This document shows, piece after piece, positions 27,960 to 36,128 of a stretch of DNA of 64,000 nt. The stretch lies in the NCBI RefSeq assembly GCF_900103225.1, contig NZ_FNJH01000003.1, positions 572,904 to 636,903 of the forward strand. The letters run 5' to 3'. Source of the DNA: Pseudomonas congelans. Lineage in GTDB: Bacteria > Pseudomonadota > Gammaproteobacteria > Pseudomonadales > Pseudomonadaceae. The notes under the pieces were generated by a model. That model was given only the letters and a program-made list of their open reading frames with translations, searched no databases and had not been told where the DNA came from. The first letter of the stretch is position 1. The number at the start of each line of letters is the position of its first letter. Made by a program: the position numbers and the translations under genes.

Positions 27960-30077
27960 TTAAAACGTGACGCTGGCGCTCAGGCGTGCGGTACGCGGCT
28001 CCCCCACATTGACTTGCAACTGGCTACCGGTACTGGACGGGTAGTACTGCTTGTCGAACAGGTTATCCACGTTCAACTGCAGACGCGTTTTATAACCGGC
28101 CATGGGCACGTCCCAGCGCAGAAACGCATCGGCCACGGTATAGCTGCTCATATAGAAAGTGTTGGCATCGTCGCCGGCGCGTTCGCCGACATAGCGTGCG
28201 CCGCCACCGGCGTGCCAGTCGCCCAAGCCGGACGGGACTTGCAGATGGTGGGTGAGGTACAGGCTGGCCGTGTGCTTGGGTGCCTGAATGAGACGATTGC
28301 CCTCGTTCTTCGGATCGTCGAGCACTTCGGTATGGGTGTAGGCGTAAGTACCGATCATGTCCCAGCGCTCGGCGATGCGTCCTGTCACGTCCAGCTCCAC
28401 GCCCTGTGAGCCCACTTTGCCAGCCGCTTCGCTGACGCCAGTAGCAACGGTGGTCACAACGTTTTTCTTCTCGATGTCGAACACGGCGAGGTTGAAGTCG
28501 AGCTCCGGTGCCAGTGCATATTTGGCCCCGACTTCGTAGCTGCGGCCTTCTTCCGGGTCGAAGGTGGTGCCGTCATCGTTAACGGCCTCGTTTGGGACGA
28601 AGGAGCGGCTGTAGTTGCCGTACAGCGACAGGTCTTCATTGACCTTGAACACCAGGCCCGCCATCGGCAGGAATATATCGTCATTTTTGTTCAGGTTAGT
28701 GTTGCGGCTTGCGCCGAGGCCTTGGGCGATGTACTGGTCGTAATGCTGGTAACGGCCACCCAGGACCAGAATCCAGCGGTCATTCAGGTGCCAGTTGTCC
28801 TTGAGGTAAACGGACGACGAGGTCAGTTGATTGCTCAGGTTGCTGGTGGTCGTACTGACGACACTGGGCTCTGCCAGGCTGCCATAGCTGGGCGAAAAGA
28901 TATTGAAGCCACCCTGGACGGCGTTGCGGTAGGTCTTGCCGCGGTACTTGTCGGAATCCTCCTGCTCGGCGCCGATCAGCAGATCATGTTGCTGACCGAA
29001 TACCTCCTGCTTGCCGATGAAGTCCCAGCTGGCATAACGCGTTTCATAATCGTAATGGCCGCCATTGGCCTGGCGGCGCAGCACGCCGCTGCTGGACAGC
29101 GTGCTCGGCTGGGCAATCGAGAGGCTGTAGCGGTCGTTGTTCCAGCCGTAGGTCAGGCGGGTTTTCCAGTCATCGCTGAGCTGGTACTCGAAGCGCGCGG
29201 TTGCGGTTTCGCTGATGCCGACCGTATTTGCCCATTTTTCGTCCAGGCGCTTGTCGTAGCTGATATCGGCCGGATGGCCGTTCGTGAATACCGTGCCACG
29301 ATCGAAGGGGCTGACGTAGTCGTTGTATTCGTAAGCCAGCGTCAGGCTGGCGCGCTCCCCGGTCCAGGACAGCGACGGTGCAACCAGCGTGTGCTGATCA
29401 ACGCCATAGTTACGCCAGTAGTCCTCGCTCTGACGCTCGGCCACCAGGCGGTAGGCCAGCCCCGAGTCGCCCAGCGGGCCGGTGGTGTCGATGCCGAAAC
29501 TGCCGCCGCCTTCGCTGTATGCCGAACCACTGAGCGTGGTGCTTTGCACGTATTGCGGCTGTTTGCTGATCACGTTGATCACGCCACCCGGCTCCATCGC
29601 CCCGTACAGCAGCGAGGCCGGGCCTTTGAGTACTTCAACGCGTTCGGTCGTGGCCCCGAAATTTTTCGACACCACTGAACGCACGCCGTCACGCAGCACG
29701 GAGCCATCATCGTTGGTGCCAAAGCCGCGCTTGACCAGTGAGTCCTTGGTATTGCCGAGCGTATTGCCCTGGCTGACGCCACTGACAAACTTCATGGCAT
29801 CGTCCAGCGAGCGCACGTTGTAGTCGGCGATGGTCTGCGGTGTCACCACGTTGACCGACTGCGCTTCTTCCTTCAGGGGTACATCACTCTTGCTCGCGGT
29901 GCTGGCGCTTTTGGCGCTGTAGCCTTCCTGCGCTTCGGTCGCGGTTGCCGACACCTGCGTAGCGGGCAGCGTTGCAGTTTCGGCTGCATGTACTGCGCCG
30001 CCGGAGAACATCGCCAGAGAAAGCGCGGACAGCAGAAAAGTGCCGGGACGGCGAGGGCATTGCAAGGAAGTGCTCAA
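27960..30077 (-). CDS. TonB-dependent siderophore receptor
   Basis: Outer-membrane receptor of 705 residues. Signal peptide ends near AVHA-AET (residue 32), a TonB-box-like LPATQVSAT follows, then the plug domain about 65-175 (VTPQTIADYNVRSLDDAM, RVEVLKGPASLLYGAMEPGG) and a 22-strand barrel ending in the outer-membrane signature RLSASVTF. It lacks the extra N-terminal signalling domain, so it is a plain uptake receptor, consistent with no sigma/anti-sigma pair nearby. It resembles receptors for ferrichrome- or ferrioxamine-type hydroxamates, but the ligand is not determined. A Fur-like box lies upstream. Confidence 0.9.
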   Translation of the reverse strand: MSTSLQCPRRPGTFLLSALSLAMFSGGAVHAAETATLPATQVSATATEAQEGYSAKSASTASKSDVPLKEEAQSVNVVTPQTIADYNVRSLDDAMKFVSGVSQGNTLGNTKDSLVKRGFGTNDDGSVLRDGVRSVVSKNFGATTERVEVLKGPASLLYGAMEPGGVINVISKQPQYVQSTTLSGSAYSEGGGSFGIDTTGPLGDSGLAYRLVAERQSEDYWRNYGVDQHTLVAPSLSWTGERASLTLAYEYNDYVSPFDRGTVFTNGHPADISYDKRLDEKWANTVGISETATARFEYQLSDDWKTRLTYGWNNDRYSLSIAQPSTLSSSGVLRRQANGGHYDYETRYASWDFIGKQEVFGQQHDLLIGAEQEDSDKYRGKTYRNAVQGGFNIFSPSYGSLAEPSVVSTTTSNLSNQLTSSSVYLKDNWHLNDRWILVLGGRYQHYDQYIAQGLGASRNTNLNKNDDIFLPMAGLVFKVNEDLSLYGNYSRSFVPNEAVNDDGTTFDPEEGRSYEVGAKYALAPELDFNLAVFDIEKKNVVTTVATGVSEAAGKVGSQGVELDVTGRIAERWDMIGTYAYTHTEVLDDPKNEGNRLIQAPKHTASLYLTHHLQVPSGLGDWHAGGGARYVGERAGDDANTFYMSSYTVADAFLRWDVPMAGYKTRLQLNVDNLFDKQYYPSSTGSQLQVNVGEPRTARLSASVTF

Positions 30078-30120
30078 GGGAAATGCTCTGCTAGGACGTT
30101 AATAGCAATAATTGTAATTT

Positions 30121-30135
30121 GATATTAATTCTCAT
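30121..30135 (-). promoter_or_regulatory. Fur-like box upstream of the TonB-receptor gene
   Basis: GATATTAATTCTCAT agrees with the core of a Fur site (GATAATGATTATCAT-like) at about 12 of 15 positions and lies 43 bases before the receptor start in AT-rich sequence. Iron repression is expected for such a receptor. Confidence 0.55.
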
Positions 30136-30203
30136 GTAAATAAATGATTGAAGCGCCCGATGGTTGCGGTCGCCTCGGCAAACAAAGGGCGCGACGCTCA
30201 GGA

Positions 30204-30638
30204 CTAAGCCGTTACGTTGGCATCGATCCGCTTGCCCATGCTGATAATGAGCTCAGGCGTATAACCCAGGGTTTGATAGAAGGCCTGCACGCTTTCATTG
30301 AAAGTATGGATCTGCAGGTTGATCTTCACGCAGCCAAGATCCGCAAGCGCCTTTTCTGCATGCCTGACCAGCCGGGTACCGAGGCCTTTGCCGCGCTGTT
30401 GCGGATCAACGGCAACCGAATACAGCCAGCCGCGATGACCGTCATAGCCGGCAAGGAGGGTACCGACCACCTCGTCATTGGTGAGAGCAACGAAGAACAA
30501 ATGGTCGTCGACAGCCAGTTTCTTGTCGATCGACAGGTCTGGGCGATTGTGTGGCATGTCGTCATTGAATACGGTCTTCCACAGCTGGATGACCGCGAGG
30601 CGGTGATGCGGGTCTGAGTACTCGACAATACAGTTCAT
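30204..30638 (-). CDS. GNAT-family acetyltransferase, YpeA-like
   Basis: Single-domain acetyltransferase of 144 residues. The acetyl-CoA loop VAVDPQQRGKGLGTRLVRHAE at about 76-95 has the QRGKGLG form of motif A, and the domain ends with FYQTLGYTPE. Its length and layout fit the YpeA group, whose substrate is unknown. Stands alone between the receptor gene and an alpha/beta hydrolase. Confidence 0.85.
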   Translation of the reverse strand: MNCIVEYSDPHHRLAVIQLWKTVFNDDMPHNRPDLSIDKKLAVDDHLFFVALTNDEVVGTLLAGYDGHRGWLYSVAVDPQQRGKGLGTRLVRHAEKALADLGCVKINLQIHTFNESVQAFYQTLGYTPELIISMGKRIDANVTA

Positions 30639-30692
30639 TGCGTGGTCCTTCGGCCATGAATCCGAAGACTACTGCCACGCGCCCTGAACTGT

Positions 30693-31637
30693 CTAACCGG
30701 CAGTCTTTGAGCTTTTGCCCTGTTTTGTCACCTGAGGCAGTGATGCGGGTGTATCGAGCAGGGCACGGATGGCCCGGCTGTAAGCGGGCTGCCCGAGTTG
30801 CATGCTGTTGTTATGCGTACCGCCAGGTACCAATAGCAGTTTCTTCGGTTCCTGCGCGGCTGCAAACAGCTGTTCGCTGAAGCGGGCCGGTACATAGCGA
30901 TCCTCGGTGCCATGCACGATCAGCACCGGCATACGGATGTCTGCAATCTTGTCCAGTGAGTCGAACTTCTGCGACAGCAGCCAGCGTACCGGCAGCGAGG
31001 TATTGGCAAGCGCGGTGGCCACATCGGCCAGGTTGGTGAAGGTGGATTCTATGATCAACCCGCGGGCCTGAATCGGCGCATCGCCCTTTTCAGCGTCTTC
31101 GCCCAGCTCCGCGGCCAGGTCCACTGCCACCGCACCGCCCAGAGAGTGTCCGTAAATCAGCCTGCGCTGCGGATCGGGTTGCAATTGCTTCAGGCGTTCC
31201 CAGGCGATGCGTGCGTCTTCATACACGGACTTTTCCGACGGCAACTGGCCCATGCTTTGCCCGAAACCCCGGTAATCGATCGCCAGTATCGAGTAGCCCT
31301 GAGCCTTGAGTTGCTGGATACGGAACAACTGGCCGGTGAGGTTCCATCGTGATCCATGCAGGTACAGTACCGCCGGGGCGTTCTTGTCCGCAGCGGGCCA
31401 CCACCATGCGTGGATATTCTGCGAGGTACCGAATGACGGTGTACTGAGTTCGATCTCCTGCACATCTGCCGGCAAACCGCTGTACCAGCTAGCGGTACCG
31501 GGCTCGATGCGAAACACCAGTTCGCGCTCCTTGTGTTCAAGCACCGCACAGCCGACGGGCAGGCCGAGGATGATGGCTATCATGCACACCCATCTGAGCG
31601 GACGAGCCTTGAAGCGAGCCAGAGGCGAAATCGACAT
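30693..31637 (-). CDS. Membrane-anchored alpha/beta hydrolase
   Basis: Serine hydrolase of 314 residues from the ATG at 31637. A hydrophobic N-terminal segment about 18-36 ends GLPVGCAVLE, which could be an imperfect lipoprotein site (Pro at -3) or a plain anchor. The catalytic triad is visible: nucleophile in YGHSLGGAVAVDL, aspartate in VHGTEDRYVP, histidine in GGTHNNS; the oxyanion-hole motif is YLHGSRW. It resembles the BEM46/YfhR-like group. Substrate unknown. Confidence 0.85.
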   Translation of the reverse strand: MSISPLARFKARPLRWVCMIAIILGLPVGCAVLEHKERELVFRIEPGTASWYSGLPADVQEIELSTPSFGTSQNIHAWWWPAADKNAPAVLYLHGSRWNLTGQLFRIQQLKAQGYSILAIDYRGFGQSMGQLPSEKSVYEDARIAWERLKQLQPDPQRRLIYGHSLGGAVAVDLAAELGEDAEKGDAPIQARGLIIESTFTNLADVATALANTSLPVRWLLSQKFDSLDKIADIRMPVLIVHGTEDRYVPARFSEQLFAAAQEPKKLLLVPGGTHNNSMQLGQPAYSRAIRALLDTPASLPQVTKQGKSSKTAG

Positions 31638-32002
31638 AAGAGGGATATTCCGGTCAACAAAGTGAAATAAATGCAGAATCTGCATCCGGTATGCAAGACC
31701 AGCCGACGAACACCGGGTTACAGGATATTGCGTACATGCGCCGGAAATACCCATAGGCTGAGCGGCAATCCGATATGCGAGTAAAGCCCGATGCGTCAAT
31801 ACCTTGCGCGACGTGGGCCAAAGGCAACCTCGATAACCACGCTCTTTAGCACGATTCGTTATTGAGGTAGCCCTTTTCGATAGCCACGGATTATGCTGTG
31901 TCGGCGAGGGCGCTGTGTTTTTGTCACCTACCGCCGCCTGATTCGCCCATTTGCTTGCCGTATACCCGCGCTTTCTTCAATTTCTTCAAGAGGTTACCGC
32001 CT
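31638..32002. other. Intergenic region with one palindrome
   Basis: Gap of 365 bases between a divergent hydrolase and acetyltransferase. ATGCAGAATCTGCAT at 31671-31685 is a perfect 7-1-7 inverted repeat, 34 bases upstream of the hydrolase start and a possible operator. Nothing else stands out. Confidence 0.45.
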
Positions 32003-32512
32003 ATGTTCACTCACCGTCCCCTGGAAGAAAAAGACGTCCCCCTCATCTGCGAGCTGCCGCAGAATGCCGATGAGCTGTTCTATATGTTCCCCAGGGCAAC
32101 GTACCCGCTGACCGCCTCGCAACTCAGCGAAGCGCTTGAGACGCGGCATGATTCGACCGTCATTGAAATGGACGGCGAAGTGGTAGGTTTTGCCAATTTC
32201 TCTCAATGCACCTTCCGTGGCCGCTGTTCGCTGGGTAACGTCATCATCGCCCCGAAAGCCCGGTCCAGAGGGGTAGGGCGCTTCATGATCACCACCATGA
32301 TGGGGATCGCGTTCGACAAGCATGAAGCTACTGAAATGGTCGCTTCCTGCTACAACCATAACGTCCCTGGCCTGCTGTTCTATCCGCGGATGGGATTCCG
32401 TCCATTCCATATCGAAGAAAAGCGCGATAAGCGCGGCGAGCGTGTCGCGTTGATTCATCTGCGGTTGTCCGGCCACGACGCGAAAGAAAACATACCTGAC
32501 AAACAAGAATAA
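32003..32512 (+). CDS. GNAT-family acetyltransferase
   Basis: Acetyltransferase of 169 residues. The ATG at 32003 has AGAGG 9 bases upstream and starts the conserved FTHRPLEEKDVPLICELP segment; upstream in-frame codons are not conserved-looking. The CoA loop is VIIAPKARSRGVGRFMITTM at about 90-109. Substrate unknown. Confidence 0.83.
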   Translation: MFTHRPLEEKDVPLICELPQNADELFYMFPRATYPLTASQLSEALETRHDSTVIEMDGEVVGFANFSQCTFRGRCSLGNVIIAPKARSRGVGRFMITTMMGIAFDKHEATEMVASCYNHNVPGLLFYPRMGFRPFHIEEKRDKRGERVALIHLRLSGHDAKENIPDKQE

Positions 32513-32918
32513 GTTTTCGAGCAGGGCACGCCCCATTCTCTTCGAGGAAACGGTCGTGCCCGGTTAGAGCAGCATTTTTATTCTTCGACCGTTCGTCAGT
32601 CTTTCTTCCCTTCCTCTACTACGCGCGTTTCATCCGCTGCTGTTCACGCCGAGTCCCGTTTTGTTGAAGAGCATGACGGTGAATCGTTTTTTCTGTGCGT
32701 GCCTTTAATAAAAAACAGCGTTAAAAGGGTTATGGATATTCAGATATGGAAGTTGCTTGACGTACAGGGGGCAGTGTATAAGGGGTTTAAGCATCAAGTG
32801 AGTGGCGACAGATAATTGGCGGGCTGGCGCGGGCCGTTTTTAAAAAGTCATCAACAATAAAAATTATCAAAAAATTGTCACTGTCGGGACATGCTTACAC
32901 ACATAAGGAGATAAAGAA
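32513..32918. other. AT-rich intergenic region before the DUF1652 gene
   Basis: Gap of 406 bases. A long-loop inverted repeat (GGGCACG near 32524 and CGTGCCC near 32554) followed by T-rich sequence may end the acetyltransferase transcript. The rest is AT-rich with no recognised element. A 27-codon reading frame at 32732-32815 exists, but I do not call it. Confidence 0.4.
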
Positions 32919-33179
32919 ATGATCGCGAGTGGACTGTCCGAGTTGGAACTCAGGAGCATTGTTGAGCGTGCTTTCCTGCCATTGCGTTGTACCTGCACGA
33001 TTGCCAATGATCAGATGACGGTGCAGATAAGCGACCCGGTATCGGGGCGTACCCAGCGTCAGAAGAGCCTGCCGCTCAGCCGTATCAATACCGTTCGGGA
33101 CATCTCGGCACTGGTGGCCGAGTTGCGCGAAGAGCCGGTAATGCAACGTGTCTCGAAAGCGTATTACAGCGCTGCCTGA
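32919..33179 (+). CDS. DUF1652 small protein
   Basis: Protein of 86 residues of the DUF1652 family, found mainly in Pseudomonas and without known function. The opening LSELELRSIVERAFLPLRCTC, then an ISDPVSGR strand and ISALVAELREE helix, is typical. AGGAG lies 8-9 bases before the ATG. Monocistronic: a clear terminator follows at 33220. Confidence 0.85.
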   Translation: MIASGLSELELRSIVERAFLPLRCTCTIANDQMTVQISDPVSGRTQRQKSLPLSRINTVRDISALVAELREEPVMQRVSKAYYSAA

Positions 33180-33219
33180 TACCGCTGCACCCCGCTGATG
33201 CTCTGGCATCACATTGCAT

Positions 33220-33256
33220 GGCCCTGATCATCGCTGATCGGGGCCTTGTCGTTTTT
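33220..33256 (+). terminator. Rho-independent terminator of the DUF1652 gene
   Basis: GGCCCTGATCA (33220-33230) pairs with TGATCGGGGCC (33235-33245) over 11 bp including one G-T pair, loop TCGC, followed by TTGTCGTTTTT. A convincing intrinsic terminator 40 bases after the stop codon. Confidence 0.85.
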
Positions 33257-33845
33257 ACGGGCCACCCTGTCGCCTTGGATCAGCGCGAACAACAGGCTCG
33301 GCTGTCTTCATGGCCGCTAACCTCTGGTGGTAGATAGTCGCTGGGTGCTCGTCAAATTAACAGCGTCGAAAGAATGCTGTTTTAAGCGCAGACGATAAAA
33401 AATAAGTTGAACGCATTGAATGCGTTAATGTCACCGAAAACTGTCCTTTTGAAGGTGCATTCAACGATTAAAAGATACAAGGTCATTCAAATCATCGGGT
33501 TATAAAGCGTTACTGAGGCATTGCCGCCGCTTGCAGCTCATTTGACACTCCCGCGTTTCTTTGCAACTATTCAATTGCCCGATTTATTTTGTAACGCATT
33601 GTCACTTTTTTTAGGTTGATAAAAGCGCTGTCTTAAGAAGGGCGGTAGCATGACGCCTCCTTCTTGTCAGGCCGAACTTCAGGCCTTTGTCCGTTGGACC
33701 TAGTGTAACTTTTTGTGAATAACACCCTCTCCGCGCATGGCGTCTCCTCAGTGCCGTGAATGAGTGCGTGTGTATTCTGCTGCATATGTTTCGCCCCGAA
33801 TCGTGCATGGACGCTGGTTCGCTTTATCAGCCAGGTATTCGATCA

Positions 33846-33860
33846 TCCAGAACTTCTGGA
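33846..33860. promoter_or_regulatory. Perfect 15-base palindrome upstream of the FAD oxidoreductase gene
   Basis: TCCAGAACTTCTGGA (7-1-7) is centred 45 bases before the ATG at 33898, a usual position for an operator. The cognate regulator is unknown and none is adjacent. Confidence 0.45.
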
Positions 33861-33897
33861 ATGCACCAACGTATGAAAATGACGATGGAGCATCATT

Positions 33898-35298
33898 ATG
33901 TTTGATAACTGTATGGAAACAGCCTGCGGTTGCGTGGTGGGCGGTGCCGGGCTGGCAGGCATGGGATTTTTGTTCAACGCCCTGAAGAGCGGCGCGATGC
34001 CCGGGCTTGCTGCGAAACGACTGATTGTCATTGATGCAAGTGACCAGCCCGGCGCAGGTGCGCTGGGCGACTATCGGATCACTGCCAACTCGGTAGGCGA
34101 TGTATTCATCGATTGCCTTCGCGATCCGGCATTGCGCGAGGTGTTCGAACCCCTGGAAAACTCCGCAGCCTACTGGCGCATCAAGGCGCAGGCACAGAGC
34201 GCGCCGCAACTGTCGGATGTGGGCCTGCTCATGGCCGAGGCAGCCAGGCTGGTGCTGGACCACATCGTGCAACGTTATGGCGTAGAGGTCTGGCCCGGTA
34301 CCCGCATCGATGAGGTCATTTGCGGGGACGACGAGTTTTGCCTGCACGTTGACAGTGTGTACGGCAAAAGACGCGTGCGCTGCCGGGCGCTGGTACTCAA
34401 TCTCGGCGGGCGCCAGGATCCACACCACCTGATCGATGATCTTGCCCGACAAGGTCTGGCGCTGGCGGACCACTGCACTGTCCAGAGCGCCGACCGCTTG
34501 CTGCGCATGAACGCGGTGCAGTTACGCGAAGTATTTGGCCCGGCTTTGGCCGATAACGGGCGCATAACCATCGTCGGGGGATCGCACAGTGCGTTCTCGA
34601 CACTGGAAAATCTGGCGGATGCACTGGAGTTTGCCGGCCTGCAGGAACTGACACTTGTTCATCGAAGCAGCATCAGGCTGTTTTACGAAAGTGAAGAACT
34701 GGCTCACGCTGCCGGTTACATATTCGACCCGCAGCATGATGTCTGCCCGGTTTCCGGTCGGGTCAACCGTTCCGGTGGCTTGCGTTACCGTGCGCTGGAG
34801 ATCGGCCGCGAAGCGCTGCAAAGCGGTCGCGTAGGCAAAACCGGTGTGCGTGTGCAGATGTTGCAGACACTGGGCGGACGACCCGATGAACATGAGCAGG
34901 CCCGACTCGCCCTGGCCGACTCCACTGTGGTCGTGCAGTGCTCGGGCTATCAACCCGTGTTGCCGAGACTGAGGGATGCCGAGGGTGACCTCGTCAGCCT
35001 TCGCGAAACCAAAGGTGGTCTCGACTCGGACGCTGGCGGTTGTCCGCTTGATCAGCATGGTCGTCGACTGAAGGGCCTGTATCTCTTCGGTCTGGGCGCG
35101 GGACTGGGCGTTGACCCGCTATTGGGCAGTGAACCGGCCTTCGACGGCCGCATATACGGCGTCTGGCAGTTTCACCACGATGCCAGCCGAGCGGTGCTTG
35201 AAGCGGTCACGCGCAGACTCTCTCATCAGCCTGTAGCTGCCGAGACGTGCGTTTCGGAAGGGTTCATGCAGGCAACGTTCCGCCTTCAGGCCGGGTAA
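33898..35298 (+). CDS. Orphan FAD/NAD(P)-binding oxidoreductase
   Basis: Flavoprotein-like protein of 466 residues that I do not recognise by name. An N-terminal Rossmann motif CVVGGAGLAGMGFL (about 12-25) should bind FAD, and a second nucleotide motif ITIVGGSHSAFSTLENL lies near residue 222-238. A late FAD-type segment GLYLFGLGAGLG occurs near 395. The layout is reminiscent of N-hydroxylating monooxygenases (ornithine or lysine hydroxylase-like) or related reductases, but the family is not settled. It stands alone after a 718-base leader region and converges on csrA. No signal peptide; GGAG lies upstream of the ATG. Confidence 0.7.
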   Translation: MFDNCMETACGCVVGGAGLAGMGFLFNALKSGAMPGLAAKRLIVIDASDQPGAGALGDYRITANSVGDVFIDCLRDPALREVFEPLENSAAYWRIKAQAQSAPQLSDVGLLMAEAARLVLDHIVQRYGVEVWPGTRIDEVICGDDEFCLHVDSVYGKRRVRCRALVLNLGGRQDPHHLIDDLARQGLALADHCTVQSADRLLRMNAVQLREVFGPALADNGRITIVGGSHSAFSTLENLADALEFAGLQELTLVHRSSIRLFYESEELAHAAGYIFDPQHDVCPVSGRVNRSGGLRYRALEIGREALQSGRVGKTGVRVQMLQTLGGRPDEHEQARLALADSTVVVQCSGYQPVLPRLRDAEGDLVSLRETKGGLDSDAGGCPLDQHGRRLKGLYLFGLGAGLGVDPLLGSEPAFDGRIYGVWQFHHDASRAVLEAVTRRLSHQPVAAETCVSEGFMQATFRLQAG

Positions 35299-35333
35299 GC
35301 AGGTGTTGCAGCGAAGCGCAGAACGGCGGCCAT

Positions 35334-35359
35334 AAAAAACGGCGTCCCAGGGACGCCGT
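35334..35359 (-). terminator. Rho-independent terminator of csrA
   Basis: ACGGCGTCCCAGGGACGCCGT (35339-35359) folds into a 9-bp stem, and read on the minus strand it is followed by TTTTTT. It ends the csrA message 58 bases after its stop codon. Confidence 0.85.
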
Positions 35360-35416
35360 ACGGCCGGTCTGCCAATGAACGGCAAATCAGCATTGAATAA
35401 GGGGGTAATGCGGGAA

Positions 35417-35605
35417 TTATTGTGGGTCCTGGTTGGGAGCCAGTTCTGCCTGGATACGTTTGTAGATTTCTTCACGATGCACTGAAACGTTTTTGGGTGC
35501 ATTGATGCCCAGGCGGACTTGAAGCCCTTGAACGCCAAGAATCGTGACGGTGATCTCGTCACCGATGTTTATGCTTTCGCCTACTTTGCGAGTGAGTATC
35601 AACAT
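35417..35605 (-). CDS. csrA: CsrA/RsmE-family translational regulator
   Basis: RNA-binding post-transcriptional regulator of 62 residues that binds GGA motifs in 5' leaders. The sequence [18 protein letters not shown], then [20 protein letters not shown], then [12 protein letters not shown] is canonical, including the RNA-contacting R6 and the VHREEIY segment. Pseudomonads carry several paralogues; the INIGDEI form is closest to RsmE/CsrA3 as I recall, but exact numbering is uncertain. Single gene with its own terminator. Confidence 0.93.
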   Translation of the reverse strand: MLILTRKVGESINIGDEITVTILGVQGLQVRLGINAPKNVSVHREEIYKRIQAELAPNQDPQ

Positions 35606-36041
35606 AATCTTTTCCTTGATGGCCTCTTGAAAACGCCTCTCTCAAGAGGCTGGCGTTTGCCTTTGCGTGGTGATTGTTGCCGAGTGCATCCAAATGCATC
35701 CGTCTTATGACGTCGCACAGGTCAATTAAATTCCCTCGGTTCATTTTCTTGTCATCGAGATTTGCATCCCGGGTACGACGAGTGCGCCAATTCTGCCCGT
35801 TTCGACGTGAAAATGCCCGTATTTACTGGCGTCATATAAAAAGTAACGTGAACCGCTGCACCGTTCCGGGTCGTCATCGTCTCAGTCGACGGTGCCGCTC
35901 AAGCAATTTCGAGATGAGTACAAGCGTAGGCACGACTTCACCAGATTGCCCGGGCTTTCTGAAAATACAAATGAAAGTGGTGAACGAGGGTGTAGGAAGA
36001 GGCTGCGGATCAACGTCGTGTCCACGCTGATGCGGGGTATT

Positions 36042-36053
36042 GGGGGGGGGGGG
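36042..36053. repeat. Homopolymer tract of 12 G
   Basis: An uninterrupted run of 12 G between GGTATT and CTGGGAAGGGG. It is outside any confident gene. Such tracts are prone to slippage and to sequencing error. Confidence 0.85.
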
Positions 36054-36088
36054 CTGGGAAGGGGATGCACAACTGTGAAGCGAGGAGG

Positions 36089-36116
36089 CCTTCGCGGGTT
36101 TCAGCACCCGCGAAGG
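36089..36116 (-). terminator. Hairpin after the gluconate permease gene
   Basis: CCTTCGCGGGT (36089-36099) and ACCCGCGAAGG (36106-36116) make an 11-bp perfect stem with loop TTCAGC, 13 bases after the permease stop on the minus strand. The following T content is modest. Confidence 0.6.
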
Positions 36117-36128
36117 TTCGTCCGGGGT

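Larger units (their letters stand above)
33180..33897. other. 718-base AT-rich leader region with palindromes and tiny ORFs
   Basis: After the DUF1652 terminator this region has no ordinary gene. It contains a perfect 8-1-8 palindrome AACGCATTGAATGCGTT (33410-33426), a 10-bp bulged hairpin at about 33635-33666, and a perfect 15-base palindrome TCCAGAACTTCTGGA (33846-33860) close to the FAD gene start. Three tiny minus-strand reading frames (33700-33738, 33571-33651, 33500-33541) each have a good ribosome-binding site. It could encode a small RNA or leader peptides. Confidence 0.5.
35606..36128. other. Intergenic region between csrA and the gluconate permease gene
   Basis: Gap of 523 bases, the csrA promoter region on the left and the permease 3' side on the right. 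It holds a run of 12 G at 36042-36053 and the hairpin at 36089-36116. Short reading frames exist but have no family resemblance. Confidence 0.5.

Noticed and set aside
32732..32815. 27-codon reading frame before the DUF1652 gene
   Set aside because: The GGG upstream is too close to the ATG and nothing else supports it.
35674..36030. 118-codon plus-strand frame in the gap after csrA
   Set aside because: No ribosome-binding site and unusual composition; the region looks non-coding.
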